From Winogradskyella forsetii (GTDB lineage: Bacteria; Bacteroidota; Bacteroidia; Flavobacteriales; Flavobacteriaceae), in contig NZ_CP053348.1 of NCBI RefSeq assembly GCF_013394595.1, positions 1,054,001-1,118,000 of the forward strand: a stretch of DNA of 64,000 nt, given 5' to 3'. The translations under genes were made by a program, and so were the position numbers. Below, piece after piece: positions 13,303-21,188 of this stretch. The notes under the pieces were generated by a model. The model saw only the letters and a list, made by a program, of their open reading frames with translations, had not been told where the DNA came from and searched no databases. Positions within the stretch are counted from its first letter, which is position 1; the number at the start of each line of letters is the position of its first letter.

Positions 13303-13827
13303 ATGACAGAAGAACAAGTCATCTTAGTAGATGAATACGATAATAAAATTGGTTTAATGCCAAAAATGGAGGCGCATGAAAAAGCCCTTTTGCATCGTGC
13401 ATTTTCGGTTTTTGTTTTTAATGATAAAAATGAATTGATGCTTCAGCAACGTGCCTTGCATAAATATCATACGCCTGGTCTTTGGACGAATACCTGTTGC
13501 AGTCATCAACGTGATGGTGAAACTAATTTGCAAGCAGGGAAACGTCGTTTGCAAGAAGAAATGGGCTTTGTAACCGAATTAGAAGAATCCACCTCCTTTA
13601 TTTATAAAGCACCTTTTGACAACGGTTTAACAGAACATGAATATGACCATATAATGATTGGGTATTATAACGATAATCCAAATATCAATGAGGATGAAGT
13701 GGCGAGCTGGAAATGGATGTCACTTGAAGCTATCAAATTAGATATGTCCTCAAACCCACAACTATACACGGCTTGGTTTAAAATAATTTTTGAGAAGTTT
13801 TACGAATTTATAAACATTAATAAATAA
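13303..13827 (+). CDS. idi: Isopentenyl-diphosphate delta-isomerase, type 1
   Basis: 174 aa, normal length for a type 1 enzyme, which interconverts IPP and DMAPP in isoprenoid synthesis. Visible motifs: the Nudix-like fold, the catalytic-cysteine segment TNTCCSH (family usually NTCCSHP; here followed by Gln rather than Pro), the AGKRRLQEEMG Nudix-box-like helix, and EHEYDH with the metal-binding and catalytic Glu residues. It starts a tight cluster with queD (2-bp gap) and manA (4-bp gap). The ATG lies about 48 bp downstream of the preceding terminator, so transcription must start within that short gap. Confidence 0.93.
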   Translation: MTEEQVILVDEYDNKIGLMPKMEAHEKALLHRAFSVFVFNDKNELMLQQRALHKYHTPGLWTNTCCSHQRDGETNLQAGKRRLQEEMGFVTELEESTSFIYKAPFDNGLTEHEYDHIMIGYYNDNPNINEDEVASWKWMSLEAIKLDMSSNPQLYTAWFKIIFEKFYEFININK

Positions 13828-13829
13828 GA

Positions 13830-14240
13830 ATGAAGGTTACGGTCCACAGAAAAGCACATTTTAACGCCGCACACCGATTGTATAGAAAAGATTGGAGCTT
13901 TGAGAAAAACGATGCTGTTTTTGGTTTGTGCAATAACCCTAACTTTCACGGTCATAATTATGAATTAATTGCAAGTGTCACAGGAGAAATTGATCCCGAA
14001 ACTGGCTATGTGATTGATATTAAAACGTTGAAAGAGATTATTAAATCTGAAGTTGAAGATGCCTTTGACCATAAAAACTTAAATATCGAAGTGCCTGAAT
14101 TTAAGGATCTAAATCCTACGGCAGAAAATATCGCAGTGGTTATTTACAACAAGATGAAACCAAAACTAGAGGCAAAATTTAAACTAAAAATCACGCTTTA
14201 CGAAACACCTCGTAACTTTGTAACCTATTCCGGAGAATAA
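13830..14240 (+). CDS. queD: 6-pyruvoyl-tetrahydropterin synthase / QueD family protein
   Basis: 136 aa. Zinc ligands are visible as the His of FNAAH and the HGH of NFHGHNY, with the nearby Cys of GLCNN, the FDHKNLN catalytic His/Asp segment, PTAEN, and the C-terminal Glu in LYETPRN. The family makes 6-carboxy-5,6,7,8-tetrahydropterin (queuosine/7-deazaguanine pathway) or pyruvoyl-tetrahydropterin. In Bacteroidota QueD is the usual role, but no other queuosine gene is present here to confirm it. It sits 2 bp after idi, so translation is probably coupled. Confidence 0.88.
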   Translation: MKVTVHRKAHFNAAHRLYRKDWSFEKNDAVFGLCNNPNFHGHNYELIASVTGEIDPETGYVIDIKTLKEIIKSEVEDAFDHKNLNIEVPEFKDLNPTAENIAVVIYNKMKPKLEAKFKLKITLYETPRNFVTYSGE

Positions 14241-14244
14241 CCTT

Positions 14245-15216
14245 ATGAATCACTCCTTATACCCATTAAAATTTCAGCCCATATTAAAAGATAAAATTTG
14301 GGGCGGAAAAAAGTTGAATCAAATTTTTAATAAATCATCCAATTCTAAAACTTTAGGTGAAAGTTGGGAAGTAAGTACAGTGCCAAATGATGTTTCCATT
14401 GTAAACAATGGTGAATTAGAGGGACAGTCACTTCAAGAGTTAGTCAATACCTATAAATCCGATCTTTTAGGTGAGAAAAATTGGAAGCGTTTTGGACAAG
14501 AATTTCCATTGCTTATAAAGTTTATAGACGCCAAAGAAGATTTAAGCATACAGTTGCATCCTAACGATGCGTTGGCTAAAAAACGACATAATTCTTTTGG
14601 TAAAACCGAAATGTGGTACGTAATGCAAGCCGATGATGATGCGAATCTCATCGTAGGGTTTAATAAGAAAGTTAATAAAGCAACCTATTTAAAACATCTT
14701 GAAGAAAAGAAGTTACCTGAAATTCTCAATTTCGATAAAGTTAAAGAAGGTGATACCTATTTTATAGAAGCTGGGAGAATCCATGCCATTGGAGCAGGCG
14801 TATTGTTAGCTGAAATTCAGCAAACTAGTGATGTCACTTACCGTGTTTATGATTGGGATCGCGTTGACAACGACGGTAAGGAGCGCGAATTGCACAACGA
14901 TATAGCTATTGACGCTTTTGATTTTGAAATGGAAAATGATTTCAGGATCAATTATGATACCCAAAGGAATGTTTCAAATCATATGGTAAAGTGTCCTTAT
15001 TTTACAACTAATTTCATAGAAATCAATTCAGAAATTACAAAACGGAATACACATGATTCCTTTATTATTTATATGTGTGTTGATGGTAAGGTTGAAATTT
15101 CAACTAAGACAATGAACACTACTATTTCTAAAGGAGAAACGTTACTGCTTCCTGCTGGGATTATAGATTTCAAAATAAATTCAGATTATGGAAAACTTTT
15201 GGAAGTTTACGTTTAA
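14245..15216 (+). CDS. manA: Mannose-6-phosphate isomerase, class I
   Basis: 323 aa, the short bacterial type I phosphomannose isomerase, a zinc enzyme that interconverts mannose-6-P and fructose-6-P to feed GDP-mannose and surface glycan synthesis. Motifs: N-terminal PILKDKIWGG, the zinc-site segment DLSIQLHPNDALA followed by GKTEMWYV, and EAGRIHAIGAGVLLAEIQQ with the third metal ligand, then TYRVYDWDR. Third gene of the idi-queD-manA cluster (4-bp gap), with no terminator directly after it. Confidence 0.93.
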   Translation: MNHSLYPLKFQPILKDKIWGGKKLNQIFNKSSNSKTLGESWEVSTVPNDVSIVNNGELEGQSLQELVNTYKSDLLGEKNWKRFGQEFPLLIKFIDAKEDLSIQLHPNDALAKKRHNSFGKTEMWYVMQADDDANLIVGFNKKVNKATYLKHLEEKKLPEILNFDKVKEGDTYFIEAGRIHAIGAGVLLAEIQQTSDVTYRVYDWDRVDNDGKERELHNDIAIDAFDFEMENDFRINYDTQRNVSNHMVKCPYFTTNFIEINSEITKRNTHDSFIIYMCVDGKVEISTKTMNTTISKGETLLLPAGIIDFKINSDYGKLLEVYV

Positions 15217-15259
15217 AAAACTTCAAATAAAAATCAATTAATTAACTAAAAGGATTTAG

Positions 15260-15267
15260 TACTTTTG
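15260..15267 (+). promoter_or_regulatory. -7 box (TACTTTTG) ahead of the small conserved gene
   Basis: TACTTTTG matches the Bacteroidota primary sigma -7 consensus TAnnTTTG, 23 bp before the ATG at 15291. No convincing TTG -33 element was found at the expected spacing, so this is a partial promoter call. Confidence 0.5.
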
Positions 15268-15290
15268 CAATTATATAAAAGATAAAAATC

Positions 15291-15557
15291 ATGTCGAATA
15301 AAAGAGATTTAAAAAAGGATATCAACTACGTTTTAGGAGATATTATTGAAGCGGTTTACGTTTGGGAATTAACCAATCCGGAAAAGTCAACCAAAGAAAG
15401 CGAAGCAATTATTGATGAGGCCATTACTACGTTTGATGAGTTAATTGCTCGTGTTAATGATAGAAGTGTTGAAAATAAGAAAGCACATTTTAAAGCCATT
15501 AACAATGATCTTGAAACAAAAGGAAGAGAGCTTATTGATAAAATCAACAAATTATAA
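15291..15557 (+). CDS. Small conserved flavobacterial protein of unknown function
   Basis: 88 aa, strongly charged and predicted mostly helical, with no signal peptide or membrane segment, so probably cytoplasmic. Lys-rich start (MSNKRDLKKD) then two amphipathic helices (about 10-45 and 50-88). It has its own -7 box and a bidirectional terminator, so it is likely transcribed alone as well as by read-through from manA. No catalytic motif is visible and the function is unknown. Confidence 0.75.
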   Translation: MSNKRDLKKDINYVLGDIIEAVYVWELTNPEKSTKESEAIIDEAITTFDELIARVNDRSVENKKAHFKAINNDLETKGRELIDKINKL

Positions 15558-15623
15558 TAATAGTAACTTGTTATCGATTTTTTAAAAATATAATTGATAT
15601 AACCTATTTATAGTTTAAAAAAC

Positions 15624-15656
15624 AAAATCCAATCATTTAGTTGATTGGATTTTTGC
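15624..15656. terminator. Bidirectional terminator between convergent genes
   Basis: An 11-bp perfect stem (AAATCCAATCA / TGATTGGATTT) with a 6-nt loop is flanked by T-rich tracts on both strands. It serves the + gene ending at 15557 and the - gene ending at 15712. Confidence 0.85.
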
Positions 15657-15711
15657 TTTTGATTTAATTCTCTTTGCTTAAATTAAAACGGGTAAACAAT
15701 TATTTTCATTG

Positions 15712-16422
15712 CTATTCAGCCGATTTTCTATTTGCAATGGCTTCTTTCAGTTTTTTACCATAAAGTGAATTCTTAATGTCAGGAGTTAAATTATTGTAAA
15801 CAGAATCTATGTAAACGGGATTTGCATTTCTTGCTTCATATAAAGCCAGATAAGGCGCAACTTCGCTATCCTTATTATTGATGGCGAATTGAATCGTATA
15901 AGCATATTTACGTTTTATAAGCTGATCCGCAATTTTATTTAAAGAATCAATTGCCGAACTATCCTTATCTTTTTGTGCATTAAAACTCGCTTCAATGAGG
16001 TCTAAATTCTTATTGTTGAATTGTGACATGATGCCTAAATACTCCTCTAAAAGATCCTGTTGTTTGGATCCTTTTATTTTAGAATCAAAATCAAAATGTT
16101 GTAGAGTGGTATTGATTTCCGTCACACCTTTATCCGCAAAAAAAGGAATATAATGTTCTTCGCCATCATTTTTAAACAATTTTAAATAGAGTAGTATAGG
16201 TTCATCTAAATTGGTATGTAAATTAAATTCGGGTTCACCTACAATAACCATAGAATCTAAATTCACAACACTAGAATCGCCATCTTTTTGAAGATAGACC
16301 ACCCCTTTTTTCAACCCTTTTATTTTTCCTTTTAGGGTAAAATTAGTGTCACTTTCATTTCCACAGGAAACGGCTAATATTAATAATATAATGAGACTTA
16401 AGGCTTTGTTCAATTTTGTCAT
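15712..16422 (-). CDS. DUF4369-type lipoprotein
   Basis: 236 aa. Lipoprotein signal peptide with lipobox LAVSCG (acylated Cys at about residue 20). The N-terminal ~110 residues have the DUF4369 beta-rich pattern (FTLKGKIKGLKKGVVYLQK, DSMVIVGEPEFNL, PILLYLKL), often found as the N-terminal module of redox lipoproteins. A helical C-terminus replaces the thioredoxin domain: no CxxC is present. It is probably an outer- or periplasm-facing lipoprotein of unknown role. 51 bp separate it from the DUF819 gene upstream on the same strand, so co-transcription is possible. Confidence 0.83.
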   Translation of the reverse strand: MTKLNKALSLIILLILAVSCGNESDTNFTLKGKIKGLKKGVVYLQKDGDSSVVNLDSMVIVGEPEFNLHTNLDEPILLYLKLFKNDGEEHYIPFFADKGVTEINTTLQHFDFDSKIKGSKQQDLLEEYLGIMSQFNNKNLDLIEASFNAQKDKDSSAIDSLNKIADQLIKRKYAYTIQFAINNKDSEVAPYLALYEARNANPVYIDSVYNNLTPDIKNSLYGKKLKEAIANRKSAE

Positions 16423-16473
16423 TTTTGGCTTTATAATTAGGTGCGCAAATATCTTATAATTGTTTGAATATTG

Positions 16474-17790
16474 CTAACTAACTGCAGCCAATTCCATTAA
16501 AATTGTACAACCAATAGCAGCAATTGTTCCAACAGCATAGCCAAAAACAGCAAGTAAAACGCCAACGGTGGCCAAAGACGGATGAAACGCAGAAGCCACA
16601 ATAGGAGCAGAGGCAGCACCACCAACATTGGCTTGGCTACCAACGGCTAAAAAGAAATAAGGGGCTTTAATTAGTTTTGCAACTAGGATTAGCAGTATCG
16701 CATGTATTGTCATCCAAACAACACCAATAGCAATAAGACCAAGATTATCAAAGATCATGGTTAAATCCATTTTCATTCCAATACTAGCGACAAGGATGTA
16801 AATAAAAACACTTCCAAATTTACTTGCACCAGCACCTTCATAGTTTTTAGCTTTGGTGTTTGATAATAATATAGCGATTATGGTTGCCACACTGATCATC
16901 CAAAAGAATTTTGAACTTAAAAAGGTAAATATATTTCTTGTGGTCGGAGATTCTATTCCAGCAACAATACCTTCGAAAAGCGGCGCTAAATAATTGGCAC
17001 TGAAATGTGCGACGCTTACAGTGCCAAAAGCAATAGCACCAATAATCATAATATCTGTCAGTGATGGATTTCGCTTTACTTTTTCTGAGAATGAGGATAC
17101 TTTTTCTTTCAATTCTTCGATAGAAGATGTGTCTGCTTTTAACCATTTATTAATACGATTTCTTTTTCCAATTCCAATCAATATAATAGCCATCCAAATA
17201 TTGGCGACAACGATATCTACAAACACCATACCTCCATATTTAGCTTGGTTGTAGCCATAAATTTCTAACATGGCAGTTTGGTTGGCACCACCACCAATCC
17301 AGCTTCCCGCTAATGTAGAAAGCCCTCTCCATACCGCATCTGGCCCAACACCTCCAACAGTTTCGGGATGAACGGCTGCAATTAATAAAATAGCAATAGG
17401 TCCACCAATAACTATTCCCAATGTTCCTGTGAAGAACATCACCAAAGCTTTCCAACCTAAGTTAAAAACCGCTTTTAAATCGATACTCAATGTCATTAAA
17501 ACTAAAGCTGCCGGTAACAAATAGCGACTGGCAACATAATATAGGCTGGTACTATGTTCGGTTACAACTCCTGTTTCTGAAACCGTTGTCCATTCCGGCG
17601 AAATTAAGCCCGTTGTGGTTAAAACAGCTGGAAGCATATACGCCATAAATAGTCCTGGCACTATTTTATAAAATTTTGGCCAAAATCCCGTTTTGATGGA
17701 TTCTGTAATAAATACAAATCCTAAAGCGAGCATAAGAAGTCCGAATACTATAGTATCATCAGTAAAAATAGGAGTATTGTCCATAGTCAA
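16474..17790 (-). CDS. DUF819 family membrane protein (YjcL-like)
   Basis: 438 aa with about ten to twelve hydrophobic segments, matching the full DUF819 integral-membrane family. Recognisable features are the N-terminal FGLLMLALGFVFITESIKTG, a Gly-rich GSWIGGGANQTAM segment, and the C-terminal VGSQANVGGAASAPIVA segment; these paired Gly/Asn-rich re-entrant-like motifs resemble transporter families. Substrate unknown. ATG at 17790; a second in-frame ATG two codons in is equally possible. It lies just downstream of the terminator overlapping the small gene at 17849, so it should have its own promoter. Confidence 0.88.
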   Translation of the reverse strand: MTMDNTPIFTDDTIVFGLLMLALGFVFITESIKTGFWPKFYKIVPGLFMAYMLPAVLTTTGLISPEWTTVSETGVVTEHSTSLYYVASRYLLPAALVLMTLSIDLKAVFNLGWKALVMFFTGTLGIVIGGPIAILLIAAVHPETVGGVGPDAVWRGLSTLAGSWIGGGANQTAMLEIYGYNQAKYGGMVFVDIVVANIWMAIILIGIGKRNRINKWLKADTSSIEELKEKVSSFSEKVKRNPSLTDIMIIGAIAFGTVSVAHFSANYLAPLFEGIVAGIESPTTRNIFTFLSSKFFWMISVATIIAILLSNTKAKNYEGAGASKFGSVFIYILVASIGMKMDLTMIFDNLGLIAIGVVWMTIHAILLILVAKLIKAPYFFLAVGSQANVGGAASAPIVASAFHPSLATVGVLLAVFGYAVGTIAAIGCTILMELAAVS

Positions 17791-17830
17791 GTTTGTTTGG
17801 TGCCTGCAAAATACAAAAATTAAAAACTAA

Positions 17831-17858
17831 AAAAGTGACCGTTTCGGATCACTTTTTA
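17831..17858 (-). terminator. Terminator overlapping the stop codon of the small - strand gene
   Basis: Arms AAAAAGTGACC and GGATCACTTTTT pair with one bulged base around a 5-nt loop. On the minus strand the stem is followed by a T-rich tract. The stop codon of the gene at 17849-18028 is inside the stem. Confidence 0.75.
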
Positions 17859-18028
17859 TCTGTAGAATTATCTTTTTGTTTGGGTTGCCTATTGTGTTCT
17901 TTTAAATATTGCATTAACATCCATTCGATTTGGCCATTGGTACTGCGAAATTCATCCGAAGCCCATTTTTCAACAGCTTTCAGCATATCTTCATTGATTC
18001 GTAATGCAAAGGCTTTCTTTTTAGACAT
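17849..18028 (-). CDS. 59-aa Arc/ribbon-helix-helix-like small protein
   Basis: Read directly from the minus strand: ATG at 18028, stop TGA at 17849, 59 codons. The protein starts MSKKKAFALRINEDMLKAVE and continues KWASDEFRSTNGQIEWMLM, the pattern of an Arc/TraY-type ribbon-helix-helix unit: a basic beta-strand (FALRI), helix (EDMLKAVEKWAS), then a second helix beginning TNGQIEWML. The Lys/Gln-rich tail is probably flexible. It sits 6 bp after the membrane gene at 18035-18535, so it is the last gene of the SPFH operon. DNA binding is inferred from the pattern only. Confidence 0.8.
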   Translation of the reverse strand: MSKKKAFALRINEDMLKAVEKWASDEFRSTNGQIEWMLMQYLKEHNRQPKQKDNSTDKK

Positions 18029-18034
18029 TATAGA

Positions 18035-18535
18035 TTAATTGAATTTTGATTTATAGGTGGCTAACACACTTTCGGCATCGTTGCGTTTTTGCGTTCCAAT
18101 TAATAATTTTTTTCCGCTTTTCAATTTGATTTGAATACCAACATCACCAGAAACATTTATAGCTTTTCCCTTAGACTTATTCCAAAAAAATCCACCACGC
18201 AATCCCCAGCCACCATATTCACCAATGGGATTGTAAGTTTTTACATAAGCGTTATCAATTTGGCTCCAGTTAATGGTTTTAAAACTCCAATGCAAAGGGA
18301 AAAATTTATAATGAATTCCTTTTTCGTCTATTCTCGTGTTTAGCTTAAACAAAAATATAATTCCAGAAGCTAAAATCATAACTCCAATAATGGATATTAA
18401 TTCGCTTATAGAAAAGCTACTGGGATTTTCAATATATTCACTAATGATGATAGCTATAGGAACCATTATACTAACTAATAGCAGCACAATTAGCCATAAT
18501 TGATTAAAACGTTGTTCTTCCTTGAAAATTCTCAT
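18035..18535 (-). CDS. Conserved two-TM membrane protein, possible PH-like domain
   Basis: 166 aa. Two hydrophobic segments (about residues 13-32 and 45-63) are followed by a soluble beta-rich region with GIHYKFFPLHWSFKTINWSQ, EYGGWGLRGGFFW and GIQIKLKSGKKLLIGTQ. The strand pattern resembles small bacterial PH-like domains attached to membrane anchors; this is inference. It lies between the SPFH gene (68-bp gap) and the RHH-like gene (6-bp gap). Function unknown. Confidence 0.8.
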   Translation of the reverse strand: MRIFKEEQRFNQLWLIVLLLVSIMVPIAIIISEYIENPSSFSISELISIIGVMILASGIIFLFKLNTRIDEKGIHYKFFPLHWSFKTINWSQIDNAYVKTYNPIGEYGGWGLRGGFFWNKSKGKAINVSGDVGIQIKLKSGKKLLIGTQKRNDAESVLATYKSKFN

Positions 18536-18603
18536 GGGTTAGATTACAAAAGCTCTTGATAGTTCTATTTTAATAAAATTTAATCCTTAATAAAAAATTT
18601 GGA

Positions 18604-19464
18604 TTAATGATTTAAGGTTCCTGTATTTAAAACTGGCGACGCATCTTTATCTCCACAAAGCACAACCATTAGATTACTGACCATTGCCGCTTTGCGTTCT
18701 TCATCTAAATCCACGACATTTTTTCTGCTGAGTTGTTCAATGGCCATTTCGACCATACTCACAGCACCTTCAACAATTTTATGTCTTGCTGCTACGATGG
18801 CTGTGGCTTGTTGTCGCTTTAACATGGCGTTGGCGATCTCGTTAGAATAAGCCAAATAGCCGATTCTGGCTTCGAGTACTTCTATGCCTGCAATGGTTAA
18901 GCGCTCGTCTATTTCTTTTTCTAAAGCATTGCTCACTTCGTTGACGCTAGAACGGAGCGTGATATCTTCATCAACACCTTCATCTGCAAAGTTATCATAT
19001 GGGTACATGCTTGCCAATTTCCGTACTGCCGCATCGGTTTGTACGCGTACAAAATTTTCGTAATTATCGACGTCAAATGCTGCTTTGTAAGTGTTTTGAA
19101 CGCGCCAAACCAAAATTGTACTAATCATGATTGGATTTCCTAATTTGTCATTCACTTTTAAACGTTCGCTATCAAAGTTACTGGCTCTTAGGGAGATTTT
19201 CTTTTTAGTATACAATGGATTTACCCAATAGAAGCCGTTCTTTTTTACGGTGCCAACATATTTTCCGAATAAAAGTAACACACGGGAACCATTTGGTTGT
19301 ACCATTAAAAATCCGAATGCCAATATAATTGCTACGACAATACCAAATGCAGGCCAAGCTGTTTGTGTTATGGGAATGAGCGCAATACTTCCAAAGAATA
19401 ATGCTATAAATAAGAATAACATTAAGTAGCCATTTGCAGGGACGATGATTTTTTCTTCTGTCAT
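18604..19464 (-). CDS. SPFH/Band 7 domain membrane protein
   Basis: 286 aa. Two N-terminal hydrophobic segments (about 12-32 and 36-55) precede an SPFH (prohibitin/flotillin-like) domain beginning about residue 60: VLLLFGKYVGTVKKNGFYWVNPL, LKVNDKLGNPIMISTILVWRV, FVRVQTDAAVRKLAS. A coiled-coil-prone helix follows (EIDERLTIAGIEVLEARIGYLAY, EIANAMLKRQQA). Such proteins scaffold membrane microdomains or chaperone membrane proteases. It is first in an operon with the two downstream small genes and has a recognisable promoter at 19526-19557. Confidence 0.9.
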   Translation of the reverse strand: MTEEKIIVPANGYLMLFLFIALFFGSIALIPITQTAWPAFGIVVAIILAFGFLMVQPNGSRVLLLFGKYVGTVKKNGFYWVNPLYTKKKISLRASNFDSERLKVNDKLGNPIMISTILVWRVQNTYKAAFDVDNYENFVRVQTDAAVRKLASMYPYDNFADEGVDEDITLRSSVNEVSNALEKEIDERLTIAGIEVLEARIGYLAYSNEIANAMLKRQQATAIVAARHKIVEGAVSMVEMAIEQLSRKNVVDLDEERKAAMVSNLMVVLCGDKDASPVLNTGTLNH

Positions 19465-19504
19465 GATTTCAAAAATTTAGTTGGTTAATCTATTTAAAAT
19501 TCAA

Positions 19505-19557
19505 TATGATATTAAAATGATATCATAAAGATATAACTTATTAGATTAGTATGCAAA
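19505..19557 (-). promoter_or_regulatory. Promoter and 8-bp inverted repeat ahead of the SPFH gene
   Basis: Read on the minus strand: -33 TTTG (TTG complement at 19554-19556), 20-nt spacer, -7 TATCTTTA at 19533-19526 (consensus TAnnTTTG, one mismatch). Just downstream, TATGATAT (19505-19512) and ATATCATA (19520-19527) form a perfect 8-bp inverted repeat with a 7-nt loop, placed where an operator or leader hairpin would act. Confidence 0.55.
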
Positions 19558-19614
19558 TAAATTTATTTGTTACAGTTTTATGAGTTTAAATAAAAAGCGT
19601 TCATAAAATAAAGT

Positions 19615-19631
19615 TTGGCACGCCGTTTGTA
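19615..19631 (+). promoter_or_regulatory. Sigma54-like promoter (-24/-12) facing a gene-free structured region
   Basis: TTGGCACG (19615-19622), 4 nt, then TTGTA (19627-19631) matches the sigma54 pattern TTGGCACG-N4-TTGCW with T for C at -12; the GG and G residues are exactly 12 bp apart. Transcription would start near 19642 on the + strand, where no ORF follows, because the next gene (20028-20954) is on the minus strand. Confidence 0.5.
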
Positions 19632-19701
19632 ATATACTAATCGTAATACATATTACGATAGTTACCATCTGGTAACATTACTACAAAGTAGTTGTATTAC
19701 A
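19628..19701 (+). ncRNA. Candidate structured RNA/DNA element (multi-hairpin, 74 nt)
   Basis: A closing stem TGTAATA/TATTACA (19628-19634 with 19695-19701) encloses three consecutive hairpins: ATCGTAAT/ATTACGAT (19640-19659), GTTACC/GGTAAC (19661-19676) and ACTAC/GTAGT (19680-19692). It lies directly at the sigma54-like promoter and just ahead of four tandem terminator-like hairpins. The loops are 3-4 nt, so this is not a tRNA. Whether it acts as RNA or DNA is unknown. Confidence 0.35.
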
Positions 19702-19718
19702 TTTGGTTGGTTAGTTAG

Positions 19719-19946
19719 AAAAAGCATCTCGTGGTTGGGATGCTTTTCATTTTGTTTCATATTCAATTAGAATTAGCATCTCGTTCCCGATAGTAATCGG
19801 GAGGGATGCTTTTCATTTTGTTTGGTATTCAATTAGAGGTAGCATCTCGTTCCTGATAGTAATCGGGAGGAATGCTTTTCATTTTGTTTAGTTGGTTAAG
19901 TTGAAAAAGCATCTCGTTTCCGTTAATAATCGGAAGGGATGCTTTT
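19719..19946. repeat. Four tandem terminator-like hairpins (~66-bp repeat)
   Basis: Each unit has AGCATCTCG...GGGATGCTTTT followed by a T-rich tail (CATTTTGTTT). Copies: 19719-19747 (short form), 19775-19813, 19841-19879 and 19904-19946. Copies 2-4 carry an extra inner palindrome (TTCCCGATAGTAATCGGGA or variants) in the loop; copy 1 lacks it. T- or A-rich tracts on both sides would allow termination in either direction. Confidence 0.8.
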
Positions 19947-19973
19947 CGTTTTTTATGAGGTTTCAACATAAAA

Positions 19974-19999
19974 AAAAAGCACCTTAAAAAGATGCTTTC
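19974..19999 (-). terminator. Terminator of the alpha/beta hydrolase gene
   Basis: On the minus strand AAAGCATC and GGTGCTTT pair (one G.T) around a 7-nt loop and are followed by nine T residues, about 30 bp after the stop codon at 20028. Confidence 0.8.
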
Positions 20000-20027
20000 C
20001 TGTGAAGTTGTGATTAATGACTGCCTA

Positions 20028-20954
20028 TTAAGATTTTATGAAATCCGTAATACTTTCAATAAGTATTGGAGAAACTTTTCGAAACGATTCATTATATGAT
20101 TTTGAATTTTCTAAATCGTCACCTTCAATTTCAAAAAGCACATGGTTCATGTTGTCTATAATTATCAATTTTGCTTGGTCATTGGCTTCCTTTAATAGTT
20201 CCGCCTCTTTAACCGAAACTTGAAGATCTTTTGTGCCATTAATAATTAGAATCGGCATTTCTAAATCTTGAATGATTTCGGTCGGAGTATGAGTCATCCA
20301 ATTGATCATAAAATCTTGAATGTTCGGACCAAACATAGAGCCTAAAGCATCAGGATAATCCGTAGTGTTTTCTCCCTTCTTTAATAAACCGACAATTCGT
20401 TGCGCTTCTGTGCCTAGTTTTGGTGCCATTTTGGTTACTTGTTCAATAATGACGTCTCCTATATTATTGCCAGCTCCGGCCAATGAAATAAAACCATCAG
20501 CTTTGTCCTTAGCCGATAGCATGCCGACCAAACTCCCTTGACTGTGACCGATGACATAAATTTTATTATAGCTATCCTTTTCCTTAAAGTAATCTAAAAC
20601 ATCAGAAGCATCGCTTACAAAATCATCGAACATCATGTTCTTATCGACGTTATTCTTTAGAATCTGTTTTACGATGCGCTTATCGTATCTAAAGGTAGCA
20701 ATACCATTGTCTGTAAGTCCTTCTGCCAACTTTTTTAAAGAATTATTTTTAAGGAAATTCTGATTGCCGTTTCGATTTGTAGGTCCAGAACCTGCAATTA
20801 TGATGGCTAAATTGGGTTTGTCATTTCCGTTTGGACTGAGTAATGTACCATCGATCCATTTTGTGATGGCCAATTCTTCTTCCGTATAAGTTTTGTCCTG
20901 ACTCAAACCAATGGAACAAACCAAACAAAAAGCGAGAATTACATACTGTTTCAT
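20028..20954 (-). CDS. Secreted/periplasmic alpha/beta hydrolase
   Basis: 308 aa with an N-terminal signal peptide (ending IGLSQ). Alpha/beta-hydrolase features: oxyanion-type IIAGSGPTNRNGN, nucleophile elbow GHSQGS (Ser at about residue 140), acid in ILIINGTKDLQV, and catalytic His in DNMNHVLFE. The family splits ester bonds of small or acyl substrates; the specific substrate cannot be told. It appears monocistronic, ending at a strong terminator, with a long 470-bp intergenic region upstream. Confidence 0.88.
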   Translation of the reverse strand: MKQYVILAFCLVCSIGLSQDKTYTEEELAITKWIDGTLLSPNGNDKPNLAIIIAGSGPTNRNGNQNFLKNNSLKKLAEGLTDNGIATFRYDKRIVKQILKNNVDKNMMFDDFVSDASDVLDYFKEKDSYNKIYVIGHSQGSLVGMLSAKDKADGFISLAGAGNNIGDVIIEQVTKMAPKLGTEAQRIVGLLKKGENTTDYPDALGSMFGPNIQDFMINWMTHTPTEIIQDLEMPILIINGTKDLQVSVKEAELLKEANDQAKLIIIDNMNHVLFEIEGDDLENSKSYNESFRKVSPILIESITDFIKS

Positions 20955-21154
20955 TTTTAAATTGTTTTTATGATGTTTAAAGTTACTTCATATACCTCAA
21001 ACATTAAACTTTGATTCAAATTTTATACCAATTTTTCATTTTGAAATGCAATGTTTTTACCATTTGAGTAATGTATTTTATCGGTGAAATGCACTATTTC
21101 GTCTTTAAATGTTAAAATTATATGCAATACATCGATTAAATGTGTTTTTTAGCG

Positions 21155-21182
21155 TTGCAATTCAAAATGAATTATATATTTG
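21155..21182 (+). promoter_or_regulatory. Promoter with -33 TTG and -7 TATATTTG in an intergenic region
   Basis: TTG at 21155-21157, a 17-nt spacer, then TATATTTG (21175-21182), a full match to TAnnTTTG. The only thing downstream before the terminator at 21297 is a short ORF-less stretch, so it probably drives a small RNA (see the ncRNA entry). Confidence 0.5.
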
Positions 21183-21188
21183 ACTCGT

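Noticed and set aside
17793..18038. 81-aa + strand ORF
   Set aside because: It is antisense to the better supported 59-aa minus-strand gene and its terminator.
19628..19701. tRNA gene suggested by a 74-nt cloverleaf-like fold
   Set aside because: Loops are only 3-4 nt, there is no T-loop or anticodon-loop sequence and the stem lengths are wrong for tRNA.
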